From contig NC_088295.1 in assembly GCF_032854445.1 (NCBI RefSeq), positions 29,880,470 to 29,944,469 of the forward strand: a stretch of DNA of 64,000 nt, given 5' to 3'. The DNA comes from Liolophura sinensis. Lineage: Eukaryota; Mollusca; Polyplacophora; Chitonida; Chitonidae. A program made the position numbers and the translations under genes. A model generated the notes under the pieces. That model saw nothing but the letters and a program-made list of their open reading frames with translations. It was not told where the DNA came from and did not search any database. Position 1 is the first letter of the stretch. Each line of letters begins with the position of its first letter. Positions 25,561 to 40,262 of the stretch are shown here, one piece after another.

Positions 25561-28500
25561 CGTGTATGGGTACTCCTCGGCGAAAATTAGGACGTGTAAT
25601 GTTTTATCTAGGCTATAATTCTACTCTGTTCATGATGGACTATTCCGTTTGGTAGTTTGCTTAGTATAACAATAGGTTCAACTGCATTTCTTTTAATTAC
25701 ATCTATCTCGGTATTTGTGATCTGTCATTACCGTCTGTTGACAGGCGTTCTGGTTAAGTGGTGACGGGAAGGATCAGTATGACATTGAGGATAATGACAC
25801 TCATCAAAACTCACGGACCCTTGAGCAGGATGGTCAGGAACAAGCGGCATTAGATTCGGTTAATTTGGCACTGTCCTACTATTCCTCCCTTTGTTTGCCA
25901 GCGATCAAATAGATTATTTCGCTGAAAGACTTGGGTATCAAATTAACTTTAATGAGTGGCCTGTGCTTTGATAGAGATAGCATTTAGTAAGAATGATAGC
26001 GACAGTCAGCCTGTCGATCAGACCTCTGTCTGATTGTAACAACCTCATATATAACAACAAGCTGTTCCTAACCCTACCGTATTGTTGTCCAATCCTTAGA
26101 CATTTGTTCAAACTAACCACATTTAAAACATCTATGGTATGTAATTAGTTAGCCGTCTTCAACATTTGGATCTTGAATTGTTTACACAGATAATCTGATA
26201 CTTTTTTACCGGATTACAAAAAATGCAGGCACGTTTTTAACACCTGCATTTAACACCTGCAACTCCCAAGGTAAGAATTAATGAATATTCTGTACAAACC
26301 GCACACCAAACCTAAAAGGGTGAAAAAAGCGACTTGGCTCTGATAACGACCTTAATTGCCCAGAGTATAAGGAGTATGTATTGATCCATATACTTAATGG
26401 GTACAAGCGTCTTATTACGTTGTCAACGCCACGCGCTCGAAATGATATCAGTTGAACCGTTTGATGAGAATTTGCATAATTGCATTTGGAAAACTCTGGC
26501 GAGATATCACATTAAAACACCGGTCGATAGCAACTAAGCACAAAGGTCTTTCAGATCAGGATCTCGTGAATGAACACAACAACATTACGGCGTGAGCGAA
26601 GTCACAAAAGGAATTGCACTTTTCTATGTTGTTAACCTCACTGTGCAGGTCTTGACAAAAAGCACCCTGTTATTCAGGCAGAAATAAGCCGCCAATTTTT
26701 GTGGACTGTCATGCAATTCCTGACTGAATATCTAGAAATACGTATTTGCGCATGATTATACACTACTCAGGAATAAATACAATTACCCCAAATTCAGTAA
26801 CTGTTCAGGGAAAAGTAATCAAAAACTTTAGAACAGTTAATATCATGTTGGCTTTTCAGCTGCTTAAAACCAAACTATAAAACCATATCATAAAATTGAA
26901 CGGGTATAATGGGGAATAAGCTAATAAAGTCCAATAAATTTTTGCACAGTGTAAAATGTTAAGATCTATGATGACAGTCGTGGATTGTTCTTATCACAAC
27001 GATGCACATTATATAGCGTTTTATTACTAATAATACAAGGCTGTCTTTAACGTGTTCGAACGACGTCATATCTGTCCAATGTATGTCCACAGACAATACA
27101 GACGATTTGCGCTTGGCACCAATTCCCATTTTACTGCATGGATATTTTCATTCATATTAGATATACTTGAAATACTTCATAGAGGTGCAATAGACCTTTA
27201 CAATGGAGTGGCCTGTAGCAGAAAACAGGATTACAAATTTCATGTGACAATGTTTCACTCTTTTGTGCAAGTACGAACAAAATAATCAGGAACTGTGACA
27301 ATAGGAACACAGACATTTACAGTGTAGACAGCAAAGGTGTAGGCTAATTTGGCTCGCGACTTGCAATTTTCAGCATACTTTACCTGGTGGCGGGGAGAGA
27401 GGACATGCTGTGAAAACGTTGACATTGTTCATATGAAATGACACGATTATTTACGAAAACGTTTAGAAACGATAACAATTTTGCTGGAAAATTTAAAACA
27501 AGTTATTCAAATTATAAGCAATTCAGTTTCATGAACAATTTCATGAAAACGGCATCTCGGACCTGTAAAACTAAGGAGTAGAGAAAGTCAAAAGTTGGAA
27601 CCTCGATTAAAAGCTTTACTTTTAGACCTTCAGAAAGTGCCCCCACAGTGTGTGTAAGGTAAACTGTGTGACAGTTTCCTGCATCTTTATAAATGGAAAG
27701 AATGTAGGGAAGTTTTACATGATTACGCCCGGTTCCATAACACCAAAGTGCTATTCCTGTAAGTGTTATATTCTTGAGTACGATATTAAGAAACAATCAA
27801 ATAAATAAATGTGTGTTTAGGTAGGTCGACCTTTTTAAGGTGGTATTGAAACATTCTTAAAACCATTTTAGATCAGTGGCCATCGATGGTGAGAAACACC
27901 TCAACGAACGAACCCCTCAAAAAGGATAATCACTTTGTTTTCGGTTTACTTCAACCATACACGTTGTGTAGATGTGTGATGACTATAGAATGATACGTCG
28001 TCAACACGACACCGACGCTATTGCATTTTTCAAAGGGGGAGATTGTTGGTCTAAACCCTGATTTGTGAACAGATAATGTCGCGCCAGAAACTTGATGAAC
28101 ACTTATTTTGCTGACTTAGATAAAAGTACACATGAAAGTAATCTTTGAGGCTTCTACATGTAAGGCACTGTCTTGCTCGCAAGTTGTTGATGAGATTCAC
28201 GACAAAAGTCACAGGCATCACTGACATTTGATTCTTATGTCCGTCTGGTAGCAATGCGATCGTTTCCTTGTCACCACAAAGCAGTCGGCTTTGCTTCTCA
28301 GAATTACAGTTTTATCCGGTTGTTTGGAACCAGTCATTATTGGCTACTGAGGAGGCTGCTCTTCACTGTGGTCAGTATGGCACACGGAAAAGGAGACTAA
28401 TCTATTTGGATAGGATTTTGAAGTCACGCATAATTTCATCCAGTCAAACTGCCAGAGCTTTATCTGTACCCTGCTTCCCAACGATCCCTACAATTTACCT

Positions 28501-29555
28501 GTAAACGTTGGTGTGAATTTCACTCTGATTGGCTCTGCAAGCTTTGACAAATGCACTGTTGGCATGCACAGGGCTGAAATTATAAAGACAAACAATTATC
28601 CCTTTGTATTAACAAGTTTTCGACGTTAACAATCACTTCCTTTTCGGGAAAGCCAGCCGATGATTTTTCATAATGACACATTGAATCATTCGTCGCAGTT
28701 TAGACAAACGTGTCAGAGATATTGCGTAACATTTCGCACGGGTCTTAAAACAAAAGCAACACTCAATGCGACACAGCAAGTATCAGATAAGCGTGGGTGG
28801 AAAAGATAACTCCATGTTGTGTTTCACAATGTTTGCACAAAGGCATTATGTCAAGACGTAAGTAATTCTTAAAGAGAAAGCCATGGATTTCACACCAAAT
28901 AAATACGTAATGGTCAAAAACACAATCTTCCAAACTGGGCCTGAGGCAAAATAGGCTGGCATCGGATTTTTAAGGAACAGGTAAATTTGACTATTTCTCT
29001 TCGTGGGGTGCAATCTTATCTGCAAAATATTTGAATTGGTTCCCTAGGTATTGTGTCAAAACTAATATAGATGTGACACGCCAACTACACCACAGCACTA
29101 AGATACATCATATAATGTGTTCTGCGACCACATATCAAACGTTTTAATCCTTTTTAACCATACAATATGAATTCGTGACCGGTTATATATAAGTTACCTG
29201 CATGTTTATTAGTACTTTATTTATTCACCTGCACAATAGTCGGGTCATGCTATACCTACTAGCGGTTTACCAGTGGTAATAAAGGGGACGCTTCAACGCT
29301 CGTCTGTGTAAACGCTGCCAAAGTGGACACCTTCTGACCGTGGTTCCATGTTATCTGCCCTTCAGTTGATATTCTCTGCATCACGAATGTGTCCTTAAGC
29401 CAAAAACAAAGCCCCTACTGTATCAGTATATTGCATAACGTTACGTTTGTATGTAAGATCGTCTCAGTAAAATCACATTGGTATATGGATATGAAAAGTC
29501 ACGTTTCATGTCCTTCGCCACCGTAGACGAACAGTTTATTATTAAGACAACTATT
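25561..29555 (+). repeat. Large repeat unit, copy B (direct)
   Basis: Head-to-tail with copy A. Starts at the shared junction (aggacgtgtaatgttttatc, 25589) and ends near 29555, where similarity to A (cccttcgccatcaca type sequence, A about 24890) fades. It lacks the last ~650 bp of A, including the MITE. In a 76-bp block (from about 28323) it differs from unit D at 5 positions, while in a 98-bp block covering the same area it differs from unit C at 21, counted by eye. Confidence 0.85.
27722..27811 (+). mobile_element. SINE-2 remnant inside unit B
   Basis: gcccggttccataacaccaa, tatattcttgagtacgatat and the aaacaatcaaataaataaat tail. This is the paralogue of the remnant in unit A. Confidence 0.6.
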
Positions 29556-32500
29556 TTCACTTGATATCATAACAAACGACAGACCACAACGATAAATAGG
29601 TGTAAGAACTTATTCATCGAATAAACGTGTTGATGAACGTTGCATTTGTTTATCACACGTAATAATACGTCTACTCCGTGCAACTTCTGAAAATTCACCA
29701 ACAGTGAATGCACTGCGGCAGTCAGCAGTAGTGAATGCACTCGGTAAACTGTATACACTGGTACCGTGCGAAGGATGTTACTAGCTACAGACTCTCGGCT
29801 AGCTCAACATCTTTGTTTGTCACTGACAACATTAAGCCTGGGATGAAAGCCTGCAGGCTTGGATATTTCCGATACTTACTTGCCTCTGTCATCAAATATT
29901 CGAGCGCTCAATGTGCCACAGAAAAATGGGGAAAAGGGGTAGGGTGGAGGTGGGCGCTGGAAAAGACTTTTTTATTTGCCACATAAAGTGATAGACTGGA
30001 TACTTTTGACCGAACAGGACCGTCAAAATGTCGATGGAAAATTAAAACAAATAAAACCTGCAAACCGATGTATGCAGTCGACGTCTCTGTTCCCTTTGTA
30101 GTACGCATCTGACAGATGTATTAGAACTTGCTGTATTTGTACTTGGCCGGAGGGTTCAACACAGTAGTACTATAAATATGTGGAGACTAACTGTGTGTAA
30201 TTTGTGCATTTGCTTTGCCCTACACACACCTGCGTATATAGACATACTGTTAACCGTTGTATTTTTCAGATCTTTCTCATCCTGTAATATGTATTTAATT
30301 TTATGAGTCTGTTCATCTTTATTTGGATTCATCTTCGATACGTTTCATTCGGCTGTGGTAAGTCTCACATGTGCCACATACATTATGTAGGCTGTTTCAA
30401 TGCATCATCTATCATCCCAGCTATTAAAACTCTTTTTTGAAGACATTCTAATAGTTTTTTATGTGTATTTATTACTCGGGTACGACTGTGTAAATGTACC
30501 AGGTGAAATTGTTGTTGTCTGGTATAATATGTATTACATGTATATGCAATTTTTGTGTCATTCAGAATACCATTCCAAGCATGTGTTAAATAAAAAGTGA
30601 CTAGGAAGAAAGTGCCTATTTATTTCAATGGTACTTAACGCCGTAATAAGAAGTGTTTTACGCATATGTCCGTGGAGTGTATGGGAGTCAATATCCAAAA
30701 GCATGCATGTTGGCGTGAAAACATTGCTCAAGTGTAAGATATTTTTGTACAGAAAGATCGCCATATGATTGCCGCTAACATTGGTTTGCTAGTTAGATTG
30801 ATTTTGTTTTCTTTTATTAGGATCAAGTTGCGCGATGCCACTTCTTTAGTAACATGTAGGATTGACATGCAACACTTGGCTCCGGATCTCCTGTCCAAAC
30901 CAAAAACTGCATTTTCACATCAATTAATAGACTGACAAGCTAAAGGCAAAAACAATAGGTTAATACATGGGTCTTGTAATTCCCAAGCGTGTTCCAGTGA
31001 ACACCCACCCAGATGCTTTAACATTTGGCTTTTGCACAAATATTTGGACTAAAATGGCTGGAAGTGAAAATAACGTGTAATCGTATGCGCAACTCGGTGT
31101 CATATACTGTCGTCACCAGTGCCTCTTTTCTGGTAAGAGGTTGTGTTTGAATACATTTCATGTTTTTAAACAGCAATAACATCTTTTGTCAATGAAATAT
31201 GAACTTTCATCTTAAATCACGAATGTGTGAGGTTTATACTATTGCTATGGTTACACAGGAAGTCAGAACATTATATCTGAGGTATTTGTCAAGAATTTGT
31301 TGTTGTCTCACCCGCCTATTTCTTTCAGTACACAATTAGACATAACTGTCTGCATGTCTCAGCATGTTATATGGACGATTTCTTCAGTGACTTTTAGGCT
31401 GTCTCGCCAAAGATGTTAAATGACATAAAAACGAATTGTTGTAGACATAGCACATTAGCCCTACTTATCTTGCAATACCTACTTACTAAATGTTTTCATT
31501 TGAAAATAAAGAAAAGTCTAATTTATATGTCCCTCGGGAATTTAGAATACAAGCGATTTATTTCTCTCGTCCTGGAGTCTTAACTATACATTTGACAGGC
31601 AACGGCTTAATCAAATAATACGAACAATGCTTGTTACCGTTTCACTTTTTGTATCTAAAGCCTTTTGAAATGTGGCCTGTAGACATTTGAGAACAAAGTA
31701 ATTATCGAGAAAAAGCACTGGTGCGATTCAAGCAGTGCCTCCATTGTATGTTATATGTTTTTTACCACAGTTTTTTTTTGACACGGGTAAATTTTTCGAC
31801 AAATAACTCTGTTTTAGCGAAGCAAAGACTCCATCATATCACATTGCCAAGATAGTTGTTTCATAGCTTCTCATTTTTTTACTGTACATATTCAAAATTA
31901 TGTATCACAATGTAGAGTAAGTTCGCAGAAAAGGCGAAGAATACAGTCTCAAACATTGGATAAAGCTTCTGTATACATGTCCTGGAGTCACAGACGCACA
32001 TACTGGCCGACAGAAACACTCATCGACAATGAACTGGTCAATATCTTTTCTTGCCTTCAATTTAAGAGTTCTAATAACTTAGCAGCTAACAAGAACCACG
32101 TGTAGGAAAAGTCGTAACATCTTTCTGAGAAAATAAAAAGTATACCCTGCAAATTCGAAGTGAAAATAACTAGCAAATGTGTTTTCTTAGCTCCACCAAT
32201 GTCCCAAGCCCTCCTTTGTTTTGCTTCTTCCCGTCGTGAGCCGTGATGTCAGTTCGAACGGCACGGTGGCAAAGCGTCTGTGAGAACACAGGTTTGACTG
32301 AAAAATTGGTCTTAATTGAGGAAAAGTTTTACATTATGCTCTTCGTTGTGGTTATTTCGTTATATAACGTGTTGCGTGGGTATACGGCCTGATATTTTGT
32401 CTCCAAGAGAACTATTTCCACTCGCCTTTCGTGCAAACATTGATCTCCTCCAGGAAATTGGCCATATACTAATAATATCATGTAATTAATAATATTGTAA

Positions 32501-34424
32501 GAGCAACAAACGGTAATAATTACTTCGTAAGGGGGTTGTTATATACATCGTTCAGACAGCTTATCTGTGAATGTTGAAGTAATGTAAATCCCACATATAC
32601 CGGCTAACAAAGGGTTTCCTGAATTATGAATATCACTTTTCCTATTAACAATATATTCTGAACGAAGCTGATTGTACACATGTGCAGCATTCAAACAAAA
32701 AGCTCCTGGGTAACATCTCAGGCACCTGTTACCATGGCTAAAACCAATTCTGAGCAATGTGTTCGTTCGTGGAAATACTGGTGTTAAAGTTGTTATTGTC
32801 TCCTACATTGTCCATTGTTTACCATTGAAGTCGAGCAAACATGAAAACACTGGTTTGTTTTGAAATCATTTACACCTTTATGAAATGAAGTCACGTTTTG
32901 AAAAAAAATTATTAAACGGGAACCAGTGGTGCACTTCAAGTAATATCCATAATAAGTGCTGCTAGAAAGTGATTTCCCCCTCGTCCCAAGCACATTCGAT
33001 GTTAAACCAAAACTGTCGGCAGCGCATTGACCAACCATTACCCTTATCATTATTCAGTCTTTTTTCAGCATACACAGCTAAGGTAGCTGCACGTTCCAGA
33101 TCAATCACTGGAGAAGACAGGATGTCAAGATCTACATCTGATTGGGCTGAAGCACACGATTATCCGACCATCCTAGACACCTCTTCCATCATGAAAAGCG
33201 CCAGATGTTACGTAATATCAGCTAACTAATCTGAGACTCGCCTATAATGGGTTATTCGGTTCACTTACCTGTCCGTCAGCGTCATTTTCACGCACCCAAG
33301 GCATTAAAGGCGTTTGCTTTTCTTCTTTGATTACGAAAGGCATCCGGACAATTTTACCATTCACTGGGTAGGCATTATATGAGACCGTGTGAATATGTAC
33401 ACTACACAGCATTATCTTGATATTCTAAGTAACACACCGTTAAAAGCCTCACCCTGTTTGGGCATAAATGAATTTCACTAACAGAAGACGTCGCAATTTC
33501 ATTGTATTCTTCTATTTCCCAAGGAAGATAATTTGGCATGGCCCGAATGTTTATTAATTACACACTTTTGTATTTCACCATGTATGTAAAAAGATATATA
33601 CAAACATGAACTGTTTTCGACTATCTCCATAGAAGTGCTGCTGGTTCTAAAATACATTTGTCAATGTGGTCATTCAACAGATCTGGCAGGATTTGCTACA
33701 AACACCAACAGAACGAATGATCACGGTTTAACGCCACATCAACGGTATTTCAGCCATGTCATGGCACGAAAACGGTTAAATGTTTGCAATTTTCTGTATT
33801 ACAATTTACTTTGGCTAACATGTCAGTTTAAGTGAAGAAGAACGTTATAAATCTGTGTGTCGAAAAGACATTTTCATACAAGCCATCAACCCAAGTAGAC
33901 TTTCCTGGCCAACAATCGAAAGGCCAAATTCCAAAGGATACAACTCAAATCTCCTTTTACTTTGCTATAAAATTTTAACGTATTTAATGCACAGCTTTGC
34001 ACGAGCCTATACATCCAAACAAAGAATGGCATATCTTTGAAGACGCCTTGGAAAAATCTTGGGTTTCAACTGCCATCCATCAGATAACAGTCTCGTCACG
34101 TCGACTCAAACGGTAGTAAGACCCTAATCCGTATCCATTATTAATCATTCTTGAAGTGCCACAACAATCGGGAGGATAAGCACACGAGTCATTCAACGTT
34201 TTTCACATGACGTCTGCCAAGCTGAGACGTAAACCAGCAACCCACACACTCCCTATATATGGCTTTGGCTAAAATGGGTTCAACAATGCCGTGATGTTAA
34301 TTACAATTATGTTTAATTGGATTAACCTGGTAAAAATGATCAAAATAACAAGCTGAATAGTAAATCAGCCCAAATGTCTTTGCTATATACCCTGAGAACA
34401 TTCTATAAAAAATCACTTCTAACC
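29556..34424. other. Unique spacer between direct and inverted repeat arms
   Basis: About 4.9 kb with no detectable similarity to the flanking units and no recognisable gene. It contains an AATAAA signal (about 30591) after a 66-codon frame, and a 86-codon frame at 32969-33229. Neither has a family match. This would be the loop if the flanking inverted arms paired. Confidence 0.5.
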
Positions 34425-35391
34425 ATCGGCTGACTTTCCAGAAAACTTGTTAGCACAAAGGGATAATTACTTTGCTTTATATTTTTAGCTACCAAAGCTG
34501 CATTTGTCAAGCTTGCAGAGCTAATAAGAGTGAAATAGACACTAACGTTTTCAGCTAAATTATAGGGATCGTTGAGAAACACGTTACAGATAAACCTTTG
34601 ACAGTTTGATGGGATGAAATTGTGCGTGACTTCAAAATCCGTTCCGGGGTCCGAGGTTCTAGATTAGTCTCTCTTTCCATATGCCATACTGAACAAATCT
34701 AAGAGCACCTCGCTCAATGGCCGGCAATGACTAATCCCAAACAACCGGATAAAACTGTAATTGTGAAGAGCAAATCCGCCTTGATTGCGATTTCGAGTAA
34801 ACAATCGCATTGCTACCAGACAGACAAAAGAATCAATTGCCAGCGATACCGGTGATTTTGTCGTGGATTTCATCAACAGCCTGCGCAGAAGTCAGCCCCT
34901 TACATGTGGAAGTCACACAAGATTACTTCCCAGTTTGACTGTTTTTAAAAAACAGCAAAATAAGTGTTCATCAAGTTTCTGATGTTGGTCTTGATCTATG
35001 TTCACAAATCAGGATTTAGACAAACATTCTCCGCTTATGAAAAATACAATCGTGTCGGTTTTGTGTTGACAGCGGGTAATTCTACAGTCCTCACACACAT
35101 CTACGAAACATGTATGGTTTAAGTAAAGCGAAAACCTGTGTATCAGCCATCTGCTCCACTTTTGTTACCAATTAAGAACTCCCCACTCTAACGAGAATTG
35201 GTTCGAAACCAGTGAAACCTTTATCAGGTTCAAAGATACAATTTACTCATACCCAAGTCCTATCAATAAAAAGTTCGGTTTTGCTTGTCTCATCATGTCT
35301 ACTGATCTGAAATGGCTTTAACAAAGTTTCAAAACAGGGCCATCAGGTTAAAAAAAACACGGTAAAACGATAAGTGCACTACGTAAACATG

Positions 35392-35490
35392 CATTTATTT
35401 ATGTTTTTTGATTAGTGTTTTTACGTACTCAAGAATATTTCAAGAATACCCACGAATGGTGTGAGAAAACCATATAAAGATGCAAGTCCT
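35392..35490 (-). mobile_element. SINE-2 remnant inside unit C
   Basis: gcatttatttatgttttttg, tacgtactcaagaatatttc and aaaccatataaagatgcaag match the reverse complement of the SINE-2 3' half, orthologous in position to those in A, B and D. Confidence 0.6.
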
Positions 35491-36461
35491 AACTGTCATA
35501 AATTTTGTCTTACACCCGCTGCTTGAAATGCCAATCTTCTGCAAGTCCAATATGTAAAAGCAGATCTATCAAATTATGTTTAAAATTTTGATATTCTTTA
35601 CTCCTTCGTTTCCGAATCGGAGTTGAAGTTTTCATGAAAATGTGGAACTATACTGCATGTAATTTGAATAACTTTCTCAACCTTTCCGACAAAAGGCGAT
35701 CGTTTCTTCAAGTTTCCTTAAATAGTCATGTCATGACATATTAACAGCGTCAAGAATTCTCCCGCATGTCCCCTAGATACATGGCTTTAGCAGAGCGAAA
35801 TAACACAATTACAATTTTTTGTTAGATTTACAGGGCAAAGAATGATGAAAATGGCAAGCTGCAAGCTAAATTAACCTACACCTTTGCTGTGTACACTGTA
35901 GATGTTATAACAAAAATGGCCTTGTCAGTGTGGTTACTGACTATATTGTTTGTACTTGCACAAAAGAATTAAACATTGTCAACTGAAGATTGTAATCGTC
36001 TTTTCTACTACAGACAACTCCATCGGTCTATCCCAGCCCTGAGAAAACAAGTACATCCGATTAGTGTTATTTATGCAGTAAGACTGGGGTTGGTGACAAC
36101 TACAAATCGTCTGTATTTTTTGTGTGGACCTACATTGGATAGATGAGACGTCCGTCACAGAAGTTAAAGATGGCCTTGTACCATTAGCAATAAAACACTA
36201 CATGTCCATCATTATGGCAAGAACAATCTACGTATCCTCTTAGCTCTTAACAGTTCATACAAGTGTCACACTTCCTGACTACCCGTTCAATTTTAGGATA
36301 TGGTTTTATAGTTTGGATTTAAACAGCTGAATAGCCAACATAATATTGACTGAACTGTTTTAAAGTTTTCGGGTACTTTTCCTAAATTTGGGTTAAATGT
36401 ACTTACTCCTGGCTACCATATAATCATGCGAAAATACATACTTCGGGGATTGCTGACAGTG

Positions 36462-36607
36462 GCATCTTTCTGTCTAAATGAAAATGGGGGGATCTTTATT
36501 CAAGACCTGCACAGTGAGGTTAAACACTGGAAGCATCTTTCTGTCTAAATGAAGAAGAGAAGGGAGGGGGGGGGGGCTTTTTTTCAAGACCTGCACAGTG
36601 AGGTTAA
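36462..36607. repeat. ~70-bp tandem duplication with G-run
   Basis: gcatctttctgtctaaatga ... ttcaagacctgcacagtgag is present twice (36464-36525 and 36533-36603). The second copy has an expanded run of 11 G (36566-36576). Confidence 0.85.
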
Positions 36608-38451
36608 CAACATAGAAATGCGCAATACTTATTTTTGTGACTTCGCTCACGACGTAATGATGTTATGTTCATTCTCAAGGGCTTGATCTGAAAGATTTTT
36701 GTGCTTAGCTGTTATCGACCTTGTTTAATGTGATTTCTCGTCCGTTGAGGTATGCAAATTCCCCGCTAACGGTTCAACTGATATCATTTCGAGCGGGTGG
36801 TGTTGGCAACGTAATGAGACGTTCGAACCCCTTAAACACTGGGATCAATAGATACGCCTTATCGTCTGGGCAATTAAGGTTGTTGTCAGAGCCCAATGTC
36901 TTTTTTTTCACCTTTTTAGGTTTGGTGTGGGGATTGTACAGATTATTCATTATTTCTTATGCTGGAAAGTTACGTGATGCAAGCGTTAAAAATGTGTTCA
37001 TGGAAAGTAGTGTGGGCTACACTTTTTGTAATCCGGTGAAAAACAGTATGAGATGATCTGTATAAAAAACAGTTTTCTGAAAAAGCTGTTAAGATTGCCG
37101 AACTCTTTAACAGCGAAAATGATTGACAAGAATAAAAGCAGTTTGAGAGCCAAATGTTCAGGACGGGTAATTAATTACATCTCATAGATGATTTAAACGT
37201 GATTAATTTGAATAAATGTCCAAGGATTGTACACCAACACGGTAGGGTTAGAAGCAGCTTGCTGTTATATATGAGTCTGTTACCATCAGACAGAGGTCTG
37301 ATCGACAGGTTGACTGTCGCTATCATTATTACTAAATGGTATCTCTGTCACGGCATGGACCGCTCATCAAAGCTGATTTTATACCCAGGCACTTCAGCGA
37401 AATAATTCTTGCAAACTGGCAAACCTTAGACAGAATAGTACGACAGTGCCAAATTAACCGAATCTCTAATGCTACTTGATTCTGACCATCCAACGTATGA
37501 ATCCCTGGTTTTTAATGAGTGTCATTTTCCCCCAGTATCATACTGACCCTCCCCCGCACCACTTAACAAGCATTTGAGTCAAAAGCCGGTAACCACGGGT
37601 CAGAAATTCAGAGATAGAATTAAAAGCAATGCAGTTGAACCTATTGTTATACCAAGCGAACTACCAAAGGGATTCCGACCGAATGGAGTAGTCCATCATG
37701 AACAGAGTAGAATTATAGCCCAGATAAAACATTACACGTCCTAATTTTCGTCGAGGAGTACCCATACACTTGGGCCCTGGTCGGGTTTTCTGTGGTGTAG
37801 GCGGCATGATTTACATTGTCGTCCAACATGACGATGCAATGGTTCATGAGACTGTTGTCGCCAGAAGCAGATCCGCAGATAAATCAACTTAGATACATGT
37901 CTAGTTCGATTCTAGTTTAGTTAAGGGCCATTACTTAGTAGAATTCTAACATATTTTTAACTATCATGCCAGTTAATCGCAGTTGTCCGAACGATTAGTT
38001 ACTTAGCGGAACATTGATAATGTCAAACCCCACGAAAGGTATTATGCTCTTTATACTACTTTTTGCCAATGTGTTAAGAGCGACAAGGACAAGACATTAT
38101 TATGAAGCGTAACAAAGGTAAAGTTAAATTAATGCGGTTACCACTATGATTACCCTATGAATAAATTCCTTACACTTGAGTGCCACTGTCGCCAGATACT
38201 TACCGTGGCATGAAGCTAAAATACTTGTTATAATGATCAGCTGTTCTACAAAAAAAAAACCAAAACCAAGAATAAAGGACAAGAGAGGCTCATTTGCCAT
38301 AATAGACACTTGCCTATAATTTTCATATGCTTGTTCCTAACAGATTTTCCAGAACGACCTTCATGCAACCATGTCGTTGGGCAATATTCATGGGCCTGTA
38401 GAGTTTGGCAACAGAAATTATTGTGATGAAGAGAGCATCAATAGAGAGAAT

Positions 38452-38510
38452 GGGTGGGTGAGTGTGAGTGTGTGAGTGCTTAGGCCCTAACGTCACATAC
38501 AGAGAATGAT
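38452..38510 (-). mobile_element. SINE-1-type 3' terminus fragment (inverted)
   Basis: gtgagtgtgtgagtgcttag followed by gccctaacgtcacatac is the reverse complement of the same fragment in unit A at 24712. Confidence 0.5.
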
Positions 38511-40144
38511 GTCATGGCGCTATAATGCGAAGCTGACTTTTTTCTCAGCGTCCATAGACAAGTGTGAAACTCCCCATTTTATGACTTTTGGTATTTGTCT
38601 TTACAAATATACGGATTAATTAAAAAAAGATAAAGTGTCACCTCTTCAGTTTTTGACACTTTAGCTTGAAGTTAAAAGGACTTAAAACGTCTAATGTCAG
38701 ATACCAGATACCATATAATTAGTTTTCATACAATATGGAATTTTTGTTTTCCTGTGTTACATGCATAGAAATGTTAGGAATCTGATGAGAAACGAAACTA
38801 TCCAGACAGTGGTCTATTCTCATACAAGGATTTATCATTTTAAATAAATATCCAAGAATGCCCTAGGGAAAGGTAATTCAAAATTATTCATAAACACAGC
38901 TTTCAAGGACTAAGAAAAAAGATTTATTCTCGTCTCGAATTGTCAATTATCAAAAATACCTGAAATCTACAAATGCCACATTTCCCTAGATTAAGAAAAC
39001 GCAATTATACAGATCTGAGACTGTTTTACACGGCTGACACAATGATGTCACCAATATCTTTCGTAATATGTTGTCATGGAAATTTCCTCAGGAGCAGTTA
39101 GCGACTGATATGTAGAACGGGACGCTGAAGGATAGTATTATGTGTTGAGATATCAGTGATTTTCTGTTAAAACAACCTGGACATGTATGTGTATGTATGT
39201 GTATTTGCTGTATCGTACTGAGTTTTGGCCTTGGTTTATGACCAGTGCGAGTTGTTACCCAATATCCGATTCCATTGCGGGCAAAAACCCTTGACATGTT
39301 TATTTGAAGAGCGACGCGGAATGAATTAATTTGTCATTATGAAAAACCACTGGATGACTTTCCCGAAAACAAAGCGATTGTTAGTGTCGATAACTTGTTA
39401 GTACAAAGGGATTTATTATTTTAGCCTTGTAATTACCAGAGTTGCATTTGTCAAAACTTGCAGAGCTAATTAGAGTGAAATTTTCACCAACGTTTACATG
39501 TAAATTGTAGGGATCATTGGGAGGCAGGGTACAGATAAAGTTCTGGCTTCAAAATCAGAGTCTCCTTTTCCATTTGCCATACTGACCAAAGTTAAGAGCA
39601 GCCTCCTCAGTAGCCGATAATGACTGGTTCCAAACAAAGCCGCCTACTTTGTGTTGTTGAGGAAACGATCGCATTCCTACCAGACAGACACAGGAATCAA
39701 TTACTGGTGATACCTGTGACATTTGTCGTGGATCTCATCAACGACTCGCGCGGAAGCCGCTGCCTTACATGTAGAGGCCACACAACTTTACTTCTAAATG
39801 TACATTTATCTACATCAGAAAGAAAGGTTTCATCAACCGTATGAACTCACATATACGAAACATGGTTTAAATAAATCAAAAGCCTTTGTATTAGCCATCT
39901 GCTCCGCATTTGTTACCAATTAAGAACTTTTCACTGTGAAGAGAATTGGTCCCGAGCCAGTGAAACCTTTAACAGGTTTCAGGAGACAATTTGCTGATAC
40001 CCAAGTAATTATCCTTTTAGGAGGGCCCGTTCATTGTTGTGTTTCTCACCATCGATGTTCACTGATCTGAAATGGTTTTAAAAACGTTCAATACTGGGAT
40101 CTCACCTCAAAAAAAGGGCAACTGGATAAGCATGCTAAGTAAAC

Positions 40145-40262
40145 ATACATTTATTTATTTATTGACTTATTTCATTGATATTTTACATCGTGCTTACGAA
40201 TATTTCATTTATACGAATAGCATTATTGTGGGAGGAAACGATATAAAGATGCAGAAGTCCTA
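40145..40262 (-). mobile_element. SINE-2 remnant inside unit D
   Basis: acatttatttatttattgac, atcgtgcttacgaatatttc, tagcattattgtgggaggaa and gatataaagatgcag match the reverse complement of SINE-2. This is the best preserved of the four unit-embedded copies. Confidence 0.65.

Larger units (their letters stand above)
34425..37790 (-). repeat. Large repeat unit, copy C (inverted)
   Basis: Reverse complement of a unit. It runs from aaagtcagccgatgg-type sequence (34425, equivalent to B 28660) to the unit start at 37790 (gtcctaattttcgtcgagga and acccatacacttggg; compare tgggtactcctcggcgaaaa in B at 25568). It includes reverse complements of the cagttttatccggttgtt block (34745), the SINE-2 remnant and the 21.4-kb block (36720-37080). 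Within it lies a private 70-bp tandem duplication. Confidence 0.85.

Noticed and set aside
25938-26120. Minus-strand frame conserved between unit B and unit C (37199-37405)
   Set aside because: The two frames share a central peptide (SDRGLIDRLTVAII), but about a third of residues differ and unit A has stops and a frame change in the equivalent place, so it looks like passive duplication of non-coding sequence.
28051-28254. Peptide frame around IALLPD...PVTFVV seen in units A, B, C and D on the minus strand of the unit
   Set aside because: A has a stop and C has a one-base deletion; no start, splice context or family match, so coding conservation is not shown.
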